Shown here in pieces: positions 53,371 to 61,485 of a DNA stretch of 64,000 bases; the stretch's first letter is position 1; each line of letters opens with the position of its first letter. The notes beneath the pieces were generated by a model. It had not been told where the DNA came from. It did no database searches and was given only the letters and a program-made list of their open reading frames with translations. Made by a program: the position numbers and the translations under genes. The stretch spans positions 62,001-126,000 of the forward strand of contig NZ_JAIERS010000025.1 in NCBI RefSeq assembly GCF_019746665.1, given 5' to 3'. This stretch comes from Sphingomonas sp. GTDB lineage: Bacteria; Pseudomonadota; Alphaproteobacteria; Sphingomonadales; Sphingomonadaceae.

Positions 53371-54486
53371 TTACTTTTCCGCAACAGGCGCGGCGGCGTT
53401 GGCCGGCGCGGTTTCATTCGTGGGAGCGGGCGCCGCATCGGCGGCGGGCGCCGCGGCCGGAGCTGGTGTCGCCGCTGGAGCCGGGGCCGCGCCGGGCAGC
53501 GTGCCGCCCTTGGCGACGACCCAGCGATCGAAGGTCGCGCGGTCAACCGCGACAACGGTGATCGGCATATAGCCGTGGCGCGCGCCGCACAGTTCCGAGC
53601 ACTGGCCGAAATAGATGCCGGGGCGCTTGATCGTGAAGCTCGTCTCGTTGAGCTTGCCCGGCACCGCGTCGAGCTTCACCCAGAAGGCGGGCATCGCCCA
53701 GCTGTGGATCACGTCATTGGCGGTGGTGATCAGGCGGATCGGCGTGTTCACCGGCAGCACGACGCGGTTGTCGGTCGCGAGCAGGCGGGGGCCGTCGGCA
53801 TCGGTGCGCGCGCGCTCACCGGCGGCGACCTGATCCTTTTCCTTCAGCATGTTCGAGGTGATCTCGAACCCGCCATGATCGGGATATTGGTAGCTCCAAT
53901 ACCATTGGTTGCCGATCGCCTTCAGGGTTACGGCATTGGCCGGCGCGGGCTTGAACTGCGCCTGCAGCAGCCCGATCGAGGGCACCGCGATCACGACCAG
54001 GATGACGATCGGCACCGCCGTCCAGATCACCTCGATCAGCGTGTTGTGCGAGGTCTTGGAAGCGACCGGGTTCGCCGCGCGGCGATAACGGACCATCGTG
54101 TAGAGCAGCAGCCCGAGCACGAACAGCGAGATGATGGTGATGATCGGCACCAGCAGATCATTGTGCATCCAGGCTGCGAATTCGCCGTTCGGCGTCACCT
54201 GCGGCTGGGTGCCGATGCGGCCGTCGACCGGCTGGCCGATCTTGGGATCGATCGCGACCGCCGGGCCGCCATCGACCGCAAGCAGCGGATCGGTCGGCTG
54301 CGCGGCGGCGGGCGCCGGCGCGGGTTGCGCGGTTTGCGACGAAGGTGCCGCGCTGGGCGCGGGCGCCGCGGTCGTTACCGCCGGCGCGACCCGCGCGGGC
54401 GCGTTCGCCTGGCCGACACCGCCAAGCGTAAGCCCGGCGGCCAGCACGGCGGCGGTCAATCCAATCACTCGCCTGGTTTTGAACAT
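53371..54486 (-). CDS. ctaC: Cytochrome c oxidase subunit II
   Basis: CuA-bearing subunit of 371 residues that receives electrons from cytochrome c. It has a signal peptide, an Ala/Pro-rich linker of about 60 residues, two membrane segments and the CuA domain with IGNQWYWSYQYPDHGG and YFGQCSELCGARHGYMPI. The C-terminal 50 residues are Pro/Ala repeats ([17 protein letters not shown]) not found in typical subunit II and of unknown role. The family is about 280-320 residues, so the excess is in these linkers. First gene of the operon. Confidence 0.95.
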   Translation of the reverse strand: MFKTRRVIGLTAAVLAAGLTLGGVGQANAPARVAPAVTTAAPAPSAAPSSQTAQPAPAPAAAQPTDPLLAVDGGPAVAIDPKIGQPVDGRIGTQPQVTPNGEFAAWMHNDLLVPIITIISLFVLGLLLYTMVRYRRAANPVASKTSHNTLIEVIWTAVPIVILVVIAVPSIGLLQAQFKPAPANAVTLKAIGNQWYWSYQYPDHGGFEITSNMLKEKDQVAAGERARTDADGPRLLATDNRVVLPVNTPIRLITTANDVIHSWAMPAFWVKLDAVPGKLNETSFTIKRPGIYFGQCSELCGARHGYMPITVVAVDRATFDRWVVAKGGTLPGAAPAPAATPAPAAAPAADAAPAPTNETAPANAAAPVAEK

Positions 54487-54546
54487 TATCGGTCGTCACC
54501 CCTTAACACGGCGCGCGGTTCGCCGATTCGGGCGACGGATACGCGC

Positions 54547-54567
54547 CAGGGGCGGCCCCCGCCCCTG
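54547..54567. promoter_or_regulatory. Hairpin in the ctaC leader
   Basis: CAGGGGCG (54547-54554) and CGCCCCTG (54560-54567) are perfect 8-bp arms with a 5-nt loop. It lies in the predicted 5' leader of ctaC mRNA, about 60-80 nt upstream of the start. No T run follows on the minus strand, so it is not a terminator; it may affect mRNA stability or regulation. Confidence 0.5.
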
Positions 54568-54578
54568 TAAATGAGTGG

Positions 54579-54607
54579 CCTATACGCAGCAGGGGCGCTT
54601 GCCTCAA
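54579..54607 (-). promoter_or_regulatory. Probable promoter of the ctaC operon
   Basis: On the minus strand TTGAGG (54607-54602) is followed after 17 bp by TATAGG (54584-54579). The leader would be about 85 nt. Good sigma-70 spacing; the -10 ends in GG, a common variation in GC-rich alphaproteobacteria. Confidence 0.55.
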
Positions 54608-54628
54608 GCATAAGCGCGCGCCTTTTTT
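54594..54628 (+). terminator. Hairpin with T6 tract upstream of pyrE
   Basis: GCGCTT (54595-54600) pairs with AAGCGC (54612-54617), or GGCGC (54594-54598) with GCGCC (54618-54622), which is directly followed by TTTTTT at 54623-54628 on the plus strand. This has the form of an intrinsic terminator about 105 bp before pyrE and overlaps the ctaC -35. It could be a pyrE leader attenuator, but no plus-strand promoter upstream is evident. Confidence 0.4.
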
Positions 54629-54733
54629 GGTGGGTTCGGGGGACGACCGACGCATTCGCGCCGCGCGCGCCGGCGGGCGAGCGCCCTTTACGCCGCCACG
54701 CTTTGGCCCCTATCGGCTGGCACAGCCCAAGCG

Positions 54734-55330
54734 ATGGAGACAATGGTGCTGAGCCAAGACGAGGTGCTCGACGAATTCCGCCAGGCGGGCGCGCTGCTCG
54801 AAGGGCATTTCATCCTGTCCTCCGGGCTGCGCTCGCCGGTGTTCCTGCAGAAGATGCGCGTGTTCGAGGATCCGGTGCGCACCGAACGCCTGGCGCGGGC
54901 GCTTGCAGAGGCCATCCGCGCGCGGTTCGGCGCGGTCGATCTTGTCGTGTCGCCGGCGGTGGGCGGCATCATCCCCGGTTATGAGACGGCGCGCGCGCTC
55001 GGCTGCCGGGCGCTGTTCGTCGAGCGTGAGGAGGGCGAGTTCCAGCTCCGCCGCGGGTTCGAGATCAAGCCCGGCGAGCGGATCGTGATGGTGGAGGATA
55101 TCGTCACAACCGGGCTGTCGTCGCGCGAATGCCTGGCCGCGATCCGCCGGCATCCGGGGGAGTTGCTCGGCGCCGCATGCCTGATCGACCGATCGGGCGG
55201 CAAGGCCGATGTCGGCGCGCCGCTCGTCAGCCTGTGCCAGCTCGATATTCCGGCCTATCCGGCGGACGCGCTGCCGCCCGAACTCGCCGCGATCCCGGCG
55301 GTCAAGCCGGGCAGCCGGGGGCTGGCATGA
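54734..55330 (+). CDS. pyrE: Orotate phosphoribosyltransferase
   Basis: Pyrimidine biosynthesis enzyme of 198 residues joining orotate to PRPP. It shows [35 protein letters not shown] and the PRPP motif [18 protein letters not shown] second ATG at 54743 (MVLSQDE) has GGAG only 3 nt upstream, so the first ATG is kept, but the start is open. It is first in a plus-strand group with pdxJ, with which it overlaps by ATGA. Confidence 0.94.
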   Translation: METMVLSQDEVLDEFRQAGALLEGHFILSSGLRSPVFLQKMRVFEDPVRTERLARALAEAIRARFGAVDLVVSPAVGGIIPGYETARALGCRALFVEREEGEFQLRRGFEIKPGERIVMVEDIVTTGLSSRECLAAIRRHPGELLGAACLIDRSGGKADVGAPLVSLCQLDIPAYPADALPPELAAIPAVKPGSRGLA

Positions 55331-56052
55331 GCGCGCTGCGGCTGGGGGTGAACATCGATCACGTCGCGACAGTGCGCAACGCCCGCGGCGCGCCTTATCC
55401 CGATCCGGTGCGCGCGGCGCTGATCGCGGCGGAGGCGGGCGCTGACGGCATCACCGCGCATCTGCGCGAGGATCGCCGGCATATCACCGATGACGACATC
55501 GCCCGGCTGTCCGAGGGCCTTACCATCCCGCTCAACCTGGAAATGGCGGCGACCGATGAAATGCTGGCGATCGCGCTGAAGCACCGCCCCCACGCCGCCT
55601 GCATCGTCCCCGAAAAGCGCGAGGAGCGCACCACCGAAGGGGGTCTGGACGCGGCCGGACAGCACAACCGGCTTGCGCCGATGGTCCGCGCGCTTGGCGA
55701 GGCGGGGGTGCGGGTGTCGCTGTTCATCGAGCCCGATCCGCGCCAGATCGAGGCGGCGTTGGCGCTCGCCGCGCCGGTGGTCGAGCTGCATACCGGCCGT
55801 TATGCCGAGCTTACCGGCGCCGAGCAGGCCGAGGAACTCAAGCGGCTGAGCGACGCGGCGGCGCTCGGCGCCAAGAACGGGATCGAGGTCCATGCCGGCC
55901 ACGGGCTGACGCTCGACAATGTCGCGCCCATCGCCGCGATCCCGCAACTGCGCGAGTTGAACATCGGCCATTCGATCATCGCCGACGCGATCTTCGTCGG
56001 GCTGGCGCAAGCGGTGCGGCGGATGCGCGCGGCGATGGACGCGGCACGGTGA
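55327..56052 (+). CDS. pdxJ: Pyridoxine 5'-phosphate synthase
   Basis: Vitamin B6 enzyme of 241 residues that condenses 1-deoxyxylulose phosphate with 3-amino-2-oxopropyl phosphate to pyridoxine phosphate. It has the TIM-barrel motifs [48 protein letters not shown] and [10 protein letters not shown]; the His in NIDHV and the late GHGL are active-site residues. The ATG overlaps the pyrE stop. Complete. Confidence 0.96.
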   Translation: MSALRLGVNIDHVATVRNARGAPYPDPVRAALIAAEAGADGITAHLREDRRHITDDDIARLSEGLTIPLNLEMAATDEMLAIALKHRPHAACIVPEKREERTTEGGLDAAGQHNRLAPMVRALGEAGVRVSLFIEPDPRQIEAALALAAPVVELHTGRYAELTGAEQAEELKRLSDAAALGAKNGIEVHAGHGLTLDNVAPIAAIPQLRELNIGHSIIADAIFVGLAQAVRRMRAAMDAAR

Positions 56053-56059
56053 GCGCCAG

Positions 56060-56467
56060 GTGATCATCGGCATCGGCTCCGATCTCTGCTCGATCGCGCG
56101 CATCCAGGCGTCGCTCGATCGCTTCGGCGCGCGGTTCGAGAACCGTGTCTTCACCGAGGTCGAACTCGCCAAGGCCGCCCGCCGCCCGCTCAACCGCGCG
56201 GCGACCCTTGCCAAGCGCTTCGCCGCCAAGGAGGCTTTTTCGAAAGCGGTGGGGACCGGATTCAAGCGCGGCGTGTTCATGCGCGACATCGGTGTCGTCA
56301 ACGCCGCCTCGGGCGCGCCCACGCTCGCGCTGACCGGCGGGGCGAAGGCCAGGCTTGACGCCCTGATGCCGCCGGGGCACGCCCCTCATATTCACTTGAC
56401 GCTGACCGACGATCACCCCTGGGCGCAGGCCTTCGTGATCATCGAGGCGATCAGAGAGCAGGCGTAA
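56060..56467 (+). CDS. acpS: Holo-[acyl-carrier-protein] synthase
   Basis: Transfers 4'-phosphopantetheine from CoA to the acyl carrier protein, 135 residues. The signatures are [10 protein letters not shown] with the metal-binding Asp and [16 protein letters not shown] with the Glu and Lys contacts. It starts at GTG 7 bp after pdxJ with a GCCAGG site. Its TAA shares a base with the lepB ATG (TAATG). Confidence 0.93.
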   Translation: MIIGIGSDLCSIARIQASLDRFGARFENRVFTEVELAKAARRPLNRAATLAKRFAAKEAFSKAVGTGFKRGVFMRDIGVVNAASGAPTLALTGGAKARLDALMPPGHAPHIHLTLTDDHPWAQAFVIIEAIREQA

Positions 56468-57375
56468 TGACCGAGGAAGTGGCATTGGACGGCAGCACCG
56501 ACGACGCGGCGAAACCCCCCAAGGCCAAGGGCAAGACCGATTGGGGCGCCGAGTTGCGCGGCCTGTTCTGGCTGATCCTGGCGGTGCTGGGCTTCCACAG
56601 CCTGATCGCCAAGCCGTTCTACATCCCCAGCGAATCGATGCTCCCCGGGTTGCTGGTCGGCGATCGGCTGGTGGTGACCAAATATCCCTACGGCTATTCC
56701 TATATCACCCCCACTTTCCACGTGCTGCCGTTCATGCAGGGGCGGCTGTTCGGCCGCGTGCCCGAGCGCGGCGATGTCGTGATCGTCACCCCGCCGGGCG
56801 AGGCGCGCAAGGGCGAAGACTGGATCAAGCGCGTGATCGGCCTGCCCGGCGACACGATCGAGGTGCGCGACGGGCTGGTGCTGATCAACGGCACCCCGGT
56901 GAAGCGCGGGCCGCTCCATTTCGGCACGATCCGCGATTATGGCGACGCGCTGCAGCCGAGCGAGCCCAAGCCGACCTGCGACGCGAGCGATTACGGCACC
57001 GAGGCGCGGGTGAAGGGCGCCGACGGGCGCACCGATTGCCGCCTGCCGCTGATCACCGAGACACTGCCCAATGGCCGCACCTATGAAACGGTCGAGCTTG
57101 GCCGCACCCAAGGCGATTATTACGGCCCGGTGAAAGTGCCGGCGGGCCATGTGTTCCTGATGGGGGACAATCGCGATCGCAGCGCCGACAGCCGCTACAG
57201 CCTGGAAGGCGGCGGGCTCGGCGGGCCGGTGCCGTGGGAGAATCTGGGCGGGCGCGCCGAATTCGTCACCTTCTCGGTCGATGGCTCGGCGACGTGGAAC
57301 CCGCTCACCTGGTTCACCCAGTTCCGCGGCGATCGCACTGGCGTGTCGCTTCATGCACCCCGCGAGAAGCGGTGA
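56467..57375 (+). CDS. lepB: Signal peptidase I
   Basis: Membrane serine-lysine protease of 302 residues that removes Sec/Tat signal peptides. After a cytosolic tail and one membrane segment (LFWLILAVLGFHSLIA) comes FYIPSESMLPGLLVGDRLVV with the catalytic Ser, DWIKRVIGLPGDTIEVRDG with the Lys, and VFLMGDNRDRSADSRY. The protein carries an inserted region with cysteines (KPTCDASDYG and DCRLPL). The gene overlaps acpS by one base. rnc and era, the usual followers in many relatives, are not found here. Confidence 0.95.
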   Translation: MTEEVALDGSTDDAAKPPKAKGKTDWGAELRGLFWLILAVLGFHSLIAKPFYIPSESMLPGLLVGDRLVVTKYPYGYSYITPTFHVLPFMQGRLFGRVPERGDVVIVTPPGEARKGEDWIKRVIGLPGDTIEVRDGLVLINGTPVKRGPLHFGTIRDYGDALQPSEPKPTCDASDYGTEARVKGADGRTDCRLPLITETLPNGRTYETVELGRTQGDYYGPVKVPAGHVFLMGDNRDRSADSRYSLEGGGLGGPVPWENLGGRAEFVTFSVDGSATWNPLTWFTQFRGDRTGVSLHAPREKR

Positions 57376-57389
57376 GCGTTTGACCGGCT

Positions 57390-58457
57390 ATGAGTGACGG
57401 CAACGACATCCCCGATACGCTGGTCGAAGGGCCCGGTCCGAACGAATTGCGCGACCCCGAGGTGCGCCGCGAGCTGAAAAGAGCGACCGTCTGGCTTGGC
57501 CTTGCGGCGCTGATCGCGCTCGCGGTGCTGCTGATCCAGCCGTTGCTGATTATCTTCGGCGGGCTGGTCGTGGCCGCCCTGCTCGATGGCGGGGTACGGC
57601 TGATCCACCGGGCGGTGAAGATGCCGCGCGGGCTGGCGATCGCGTTGCTGGTGTTCGCGACCATCGGCTTTCTGGGCTTTGTCGGCTATTCGACCGGCGT
57701 GCAGGTATCCGATCAGTTCGCGCAGCTGCGCGCGACGCTGATGGTGCAATGGGGGCGGCTGACCGCCTTCGCCGCCGAACATGGCATGGTGCCCGATGCC
57801 GGCAATGTGAACGATCTCGCCCAGCAGGCGCTGGGATCGGTAGGGCGGGTGACGGGATTCATCGGCAGCGCGTTCGGCGCGGTCGGCACTTTCGTGATGA
57901 TCATCGTGATCGGCGTGTTCGTCGCGATCGAGCCCAAAATTTACGAACGCGGGCTGCAATGGATGGTGCCGCAGGCCAGCCGGCGCGAATTCGCGGTAAC
58001 GATCGAGCGGATGGGCAAGACGATGCGCATTTTGCTCGCCGGACGCTTGCTCGGCATGGTGTTTGAAGGGCTGTTCACCTGGATCGTGCTGTGGATCGGC
58101 GGGGTGCCGATGGCGCTGCTGCTCGGTATCATCGCCGGGGTGCTGGCGTTCATCCCCAATATCGGCGCGATCGCCACTGGTGTGCTGATGGTCGCCGTGG
58201 GCTTCAGCGCCGGCACCGATACCGGGCTCTGGGCGCTGGGCACTTATGTTTTCGTCCAGCTGTTCGATGGCTGGGTGGTGCTGCCGCTGGTCGCGCGGCG
58301 CACGGTCGATCTGCCGCCGGCGCTGACGCTCAGCTCGCAGATTTTGGCGAGCAGCCTGTTCGGCATCTTGGGGCTGGCGCTCGCCGATCCCATGACGGCG
58401 ATGATCAAGGTGGCGCTCGAACGCGAATCCGAACGCGCGCAGGAAGAGGCGGCGTGA
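57390..58457 (+). CDS. AI-2E family transporter
   Basis: Multi-pass membrane protein of 355 residues of the AI-2E/PerM family. Hydrophobic segments start at WLGLAALIALAVLLIQPLLI and the family motif GVLAFIPNIGAIATGVLM near residue 235 precedes the last segments. Members have been linked to autoinducer-2 export or sodium/proton exchange; which applies here is not known. It follows lepB after 14 bp and overlaps maiA by GTGA, so it belongs to the same transcript. Confidence 0.88.
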   Translation: MSDGNDIPDTLVEGPGPNELRDPEVRRELKRATVWLGLAALIALAVLLIQPLLIIFGGLVVAALLDGGVRLIHRAVKMPRGLAIALLVFATIGFLGFVGYSTGVQVSDQFAQLRATLMVQWGRLTAFAAEHGMVPDAGNVNDLAQQALGSVGRVTGFIGSAFGAVGTFVMIIVIGVFVAIEPKIYERGLQWMVPQASRREFAVTIERMGKTMRILLAGRLLGMVFEGLFTWIVLWIGGVPMALLLGIIAGVLAFIPNIGAIATGVLMVAVGFSAGTDTGLWALGTYVFVQLFDGWVVLPLVARRTVDLPPALTLSSQILASSLFGILGLALADPMTAMIKVALERESERAQEEAA

Positions 58458-59083
58458 AGCTCGTCCTCTACGATTATTGGCGGTCATCCGCGAGTTACCG
58501 GGTGCGGATCGCGCTCGCGCTGAAGGGCGTGGCCTATGAACGGGTGGCGGTGAACCTGCTCGCCGCCGAGCAATTGGCCCCCGAGAACCGCGCGCGCAAC
58601 CCACAGGGGCAGGTGCCGACGCTGCTGGTGGACGGCGCGCCGCTGATCCAGAGCCTCGCGATCATCGACTGGCTTGATACGGTTTTTCCCGAGCCCCGCC
58701 TGATCCCCGCCGAGCCGCTGCCGCGCGCGCGCGCGCTCGCCCGGGCGCTCATAATCGCCGCCGATACGCACCCGATCGACAATATGCGCGTGCTCAAGCG
58801 CCTCGAAAGCCAGTTCGGCGCGGACCAGGCGGCGAAGGACGAATGGTATCGCCACTGGATGCGGCTGGGGCTCGACGCATTGGAGGCCATGGCCGGAGAG
58901 GGCCGCTATCTCGGCGGCGACGCGCCGGGGCTGGCGGACGTGGTGCTGGTGCCGCAACTCTATAACGCCCGCCGCTTCGCGCTCGATCTCGCGCCGTATC
59001 CGCGGCTGGTGGCGATCGACGCGGCGCTCGCCGAGCTGCCCGCCTTCGAGGCGGCGCATCCGGACCGGGTGAAGCCAGACTAG
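58454..59083 (+). CDS. maiA: Maleylacetoacetate isomerase (zeta-class GST)
   Basis: Glutathione-dependent isomerase of 209 residues acting in tyrosine and phenylalanine breakdown. The zeta-GST active site is YDYWRSSASYRVRIALALKG (S-S-x-S), followed by NPQGQVPTLLVDGAPLIQS with the glutathione site and ADVVLVPQLYNARRF in the helical domain. The GTG start overlaps the AI-2E stop. Its 3' end overlaps the convergent GST gene by 4 bp. No other homogentisate gene is adjacent. Confidence 0.93.
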   Translation: MKLVLYDYWRSSASYRVRIALALKGVAYERVAVNLLAAEQLAPENRARNPQGQVPTLLVDGAPLIQSLAIIDWLDTVFPEPRLIPAEPLPRARALARALIIAADTHPIDNMRVLKRLESQFGADQAAKDEWYRHWMRLGLDALEAMAGEGRYLGGDAPGLADVVLVPQLYNARRFALDLAPYPRLVAIDAALAELPAFEAAHPDRVKPD

Positions 59084-59862
59084 GAAGGGGCGAGCGGGTT
59101 GTTTCGCGCGTTGCTGTTTGGACCAACCGACCACAAGACCCGATCCTGCCGGACTTCCTCGACGAAGTGATCAAGAAAACCGTTGGCGAGAAACCATTCG
59201 AGCCGATGCGTGCCCCAATTGATCCGCCGGGTATCGACATCGGCATTGGCTCGATCCGCCCACCAGGCGCCGACATGGCGTCGGTCCTGCCGGCCTACGG
59301 CCGTCCGCGCGATACGCTCTAGCCACGCGATCACACGAGGGTGACGATCAATATTGGCGCCGATCCCTAGGATTTGAGCCGCGCTAAGGTGTGGGTATAG
59401 CGCGAACTCGGCGACCGAAAGGGTACCCGCCAACCATTCTTGCCCATCCAGCTGCGCCTCGATCCGGTCGAACACGTGCCCTAGTTCGCGTCGCGCCGCG
59501 ACGTCGAGTCCGGTAGGAGGCGGCGGCAAATCAGCCCATTTGTAGATCGCGACATCGGTGACGACCGCGTCGATCAGCGTATCCGCCTCACGTTCCCATT
59601 CGCGCACCAGCGCCCAATCGCGCGGGTTTTTCGGATAGATCGCGCGATCCGGATAAAGGCGATCGAGATAGGCAAGGATGTCGGCCGAATTGACCACCGT
59701 CAGCCCCTGATGGACCAGGATCGGTATCTCGGCACGCGGATTATAGGCCGGGTAGCGAGCGATGTCGCAACTGTCGAACAGTTCGAAGGCGATCTCGTGA
59801 TGCTCCATCACCATCCGCACTTTTCGGCAAAAGGGGCTGAGCGCGGAATAGCAAAGCAGCAT
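59080..59862 (-). CDS. Glutathione S-transferase family protein
   Basis: GST-like protein of 260 residues. The thioredoxin-fold domain opens CYSALSPFCRKVRMVMEHH with the SPFCRK active-site pattern, then NPRAEIPILVHQGLTVVNSA; the helical domain follows and an extra C-terminal part continues to NGFLDHFVEEVRQDRVLW. Three in-frame ATGs lie close (59874, 59868, 59862); GGAG ends 6 nt before 59862, which is taken as the start. It is divergent from a TetR regulator, which probably controls it. Substrate unknown. Confidence 0.85.
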   Translation of the reverse strand: MLLCYSALSPFCRKVRMVMEHHEIAFELFDSCDIARYPAYNPRAEIPILVHQGLTVVNSADILAYLDRLYPDRAIYPKNPRDWALVREWEREADTLIDAVVTDVAIYKWADLPPPPTGLDVAARRELGHVFDRIEAQLDGQEWLAGTLSVAEFALYPHLSAAQILGIGANIDRHPRVIAWLERIARTAVGRQDRRHVGAWWADRANADVDTRRINWGTHRLEWFLANGFLDHFVEEVRQDRVLWSVGPNSNARNNPLAPS

Positions 59863-59872
59863 CGCCATCTCC

Positions 59873-59890
59873 ATGTTGACCGGTCATCAT
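59873..59890. promoter_or_regulatory. Candidate TetR operator in the GST-tetR gap
   Basis: The 18-bp site ATGTTGACCGGTCATCAT is palindromic except at one symmetric pair; its core TGACCGGTCA (59877-59886) is a perfect 10-bp palindrome. It overlaps the -10 end and start point of the GST promoter, so binding would block it. The adjacent TetR gene is the natural candidate. Confidence 0.6.
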
Positions 59891-59916
59891 ATACTTTCGC
59901 CCGGGAGGCTCGTCAA
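59888..59916 (-). promoter_or_regulatory. Probable promoter of the GST gene
   Basis: On the minus strand TTGACG (59916-59911), 17 bp, TATATG (59893-59888). Transcription would start near 59881 giving a leader of about 20 nt to the chosen GST start. One of the best consensus matches in the window. Confidence 0.65.
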
Positions 59917-59944
59917 TGCCAGGCGATGGCGGCATAAGCGCGGG

Positions 59945-60511
59945 ATGACCGAGTTGGGTACCAGAGCGCGGATGGTTCGCGCGGCGGCGGAACTAATGCA
60001 GCGCCGTGGATATCACGGGGCGGGCGTGGCCGAAATTCTCGCACGGGCAAACGCGCCACGCGGCTCGCTGTACTACTACTTCCCCGCTGGCAAGCGCCAG
60101 ATCGCGGTTGAGGCGGTGCAGTTGGCGGCGGCCGTGTTCGCCGATGATTTGGGGAATGCCGGTGCCGCGGCCACCAGCCTTGATGATCTGTTCGAACGTT
60201 GGGAGTCGCTGTCCACGCGCGATCTGCTGCAAAGCGATTACGAAGCGGCGTGCCCGGTGGCGGCAACGGCACTTGATGTCCCCCAGGCGGAGATTGATGT
60301 CGTAGGCGCCTGTTCGGCCACATTTGCGCGTTGGGAGGGGGCGGCGGTGGCCGGGCTCGCCCGATTCCTGCCGGAAGGTGTTGCAAAACAGGCAGGCATC
60401 ATCGTGACCGACGCGTTGCTGGGCGCGACGATGGTTGCCCGCGTTGGCCGAGACGCCGCGCGTGTTCGGGAGACGCTGGCGGCCTTGCGCGCCTTGCTGA
60501 CCTCCGCGTGA
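59945..60511 (+). CDS. TetR/AcrR family transcriptional regulator
   Basis: Repressor-type regulator of 188 residues. The N-terminal DNA-binding domain reads RMVRAAAELMQRRGYHGAGV then LARANAPRGSLYYYFPAGKR, the TetR helix-turn-helix. The remainder is a helical effector domain ending in RVRETLAALRALL. The start ATG is at MTELGTRARM. It is divergent from the GST gene with a palindromic site between them; the ligand is unknown but may be an electrophile detoxified by the GST. Confidence 0.92.
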   Translation: MTELGTRARMVRAAAELMQRRGYHGAGVAEILARANAPRGSLYYYFPAGKRQIAVEAVQLAAAVFADDLGNAGAAATSLDDLFERWESLSTRDLLQSDYEAACPVAATALDVPQAEIDVVGACSATFARWEGAAVAGLARFLPEGVAKQAGIIVTDALLGATMVARVGRDAARVRETLAALRALLTSA

Positions 60512-60572
60512 GCTGCCCGCCTTCCAGGCGGCGCATCCGGAGCGGGTGAAGCCGGCGTAACGCCGATCGGCG

Positions 60573-61400
60573 TCAGGCGAGCTTGGCCACGCGCGCGCCT
60601 GGGCGGGCGCCGGTTTTGCCGGCTTGCCAGCCGAGCCAGCTGGTCGCCGCGCCGATCGCGAAGCCGACCGCGATCACCGCCGCGCTCGGCATTCCGCCAA
60701 GCAGCGTCAGCAGCGCGAGCACCGGCGGCGCATTCCCCAGAAACGCCATCGCCGCCATCTGTGCCAGGATGAAGCCGGCGGCGACCGCGAAGGGCCGCGC
60801 ACGCGGCCCGACCCGCCAGCGCACCGCGAGGCAGAACAGCAGCGCGCTTAGATCGGCCCACAGGATCGCGCTCAGGATGTGCGGAAAGTCCTGCGGCCCG
60901 GCGATGCCGAGCGCCGGCACGACCCCATTCAGCACCCGGCTGAACGGCGATTCCCACAGGATCAACGGCGTCGCGAGCATGTAGCCCGCGTGCAGCCAAA
61001 CCTTGCGGCGGTGGCGCAGCGCGCCGTGAAACAGCACGAGATACGCGCCGACCGCGATCATCAGCCCGATCAGGAACGCGCCGCCATAAAGCGCGCGCAC
61101 CGGATCGTTGCCCGCGACATAGCTTTTGCTCGTGAAATCGATGATTGCGAACAGCCCGGCGATCAGGAACGGGAAGAGCAACAGGCTCGCCCGCCCGATC
61201 GCGTGGTGCAGGCCAAACCAACGCCAGCGCGCGGTCACCCCCTGCGCGGTGACCATCAGGATCCAGAGCCCGGCGGCGACGCCGTGTGCGTGGAACGGCC
61301 AGGGGGCCGTCCCCAGCACCCCGAAATAGCTCGGCCAGAAGCCAAGCAGCGTGACCCCGATCACCACCAGCATGTAAAGCGGCGCGCGCGCGTACGGCAT
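60573..61400 (-). CDS. Multi-pass membrane protein, paralogue of the 16-kb gene
   Basis: Integral membrane protein of 275 residues with about seven hydrophobic segments. It shares YARA, FWPSYFGVLGTAPWPFHAHG, LHHAIGRASLL and KVWLHAGYML motifs with the protein at 15795-16592, and the histidines in HAHG, LHH and HAGY are conserved. No known enzyme family is recognised. ATG 61400 was chosen since it gives the paralogue's start (MPYARA). It lies 85 bp after hisZ on the same strand and could be co-transcribed with it. Confidence 0.75.
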   Translation of the reverse strand: MPYARAPLYMLVVIGVTLLGFWPSYFGVLGTAPWPFHAHGVAAGLWILMVTAQGVTARWRWFGLHHAIGRASLLLFPFLIAGLFAIIDFTSKSYVAGNDPVRALYGGAFLIGLMIAVGAYLVLFHGALRHRRKVWLHAGYMLATPLILWESPFSRVLNGVVPALGIAGPQDFPHILSAILWADLSALLFCLAVRWRVGPRARPFAVAAGFILAQMAAMAFLGNAPPVLALLTLLGGMPSAAVIAVGFAIGAATSWLGWQAGKTGARPGARVAKLA

Positions 61401-61485
61401 TTTGACCAGCCCCCCGGTCGGCGGCGTTCGTGCCGCTCGCGCCGAGCATAGCGAAGTTGGGCCGGTTACGGAACCAAGCGCGTCG

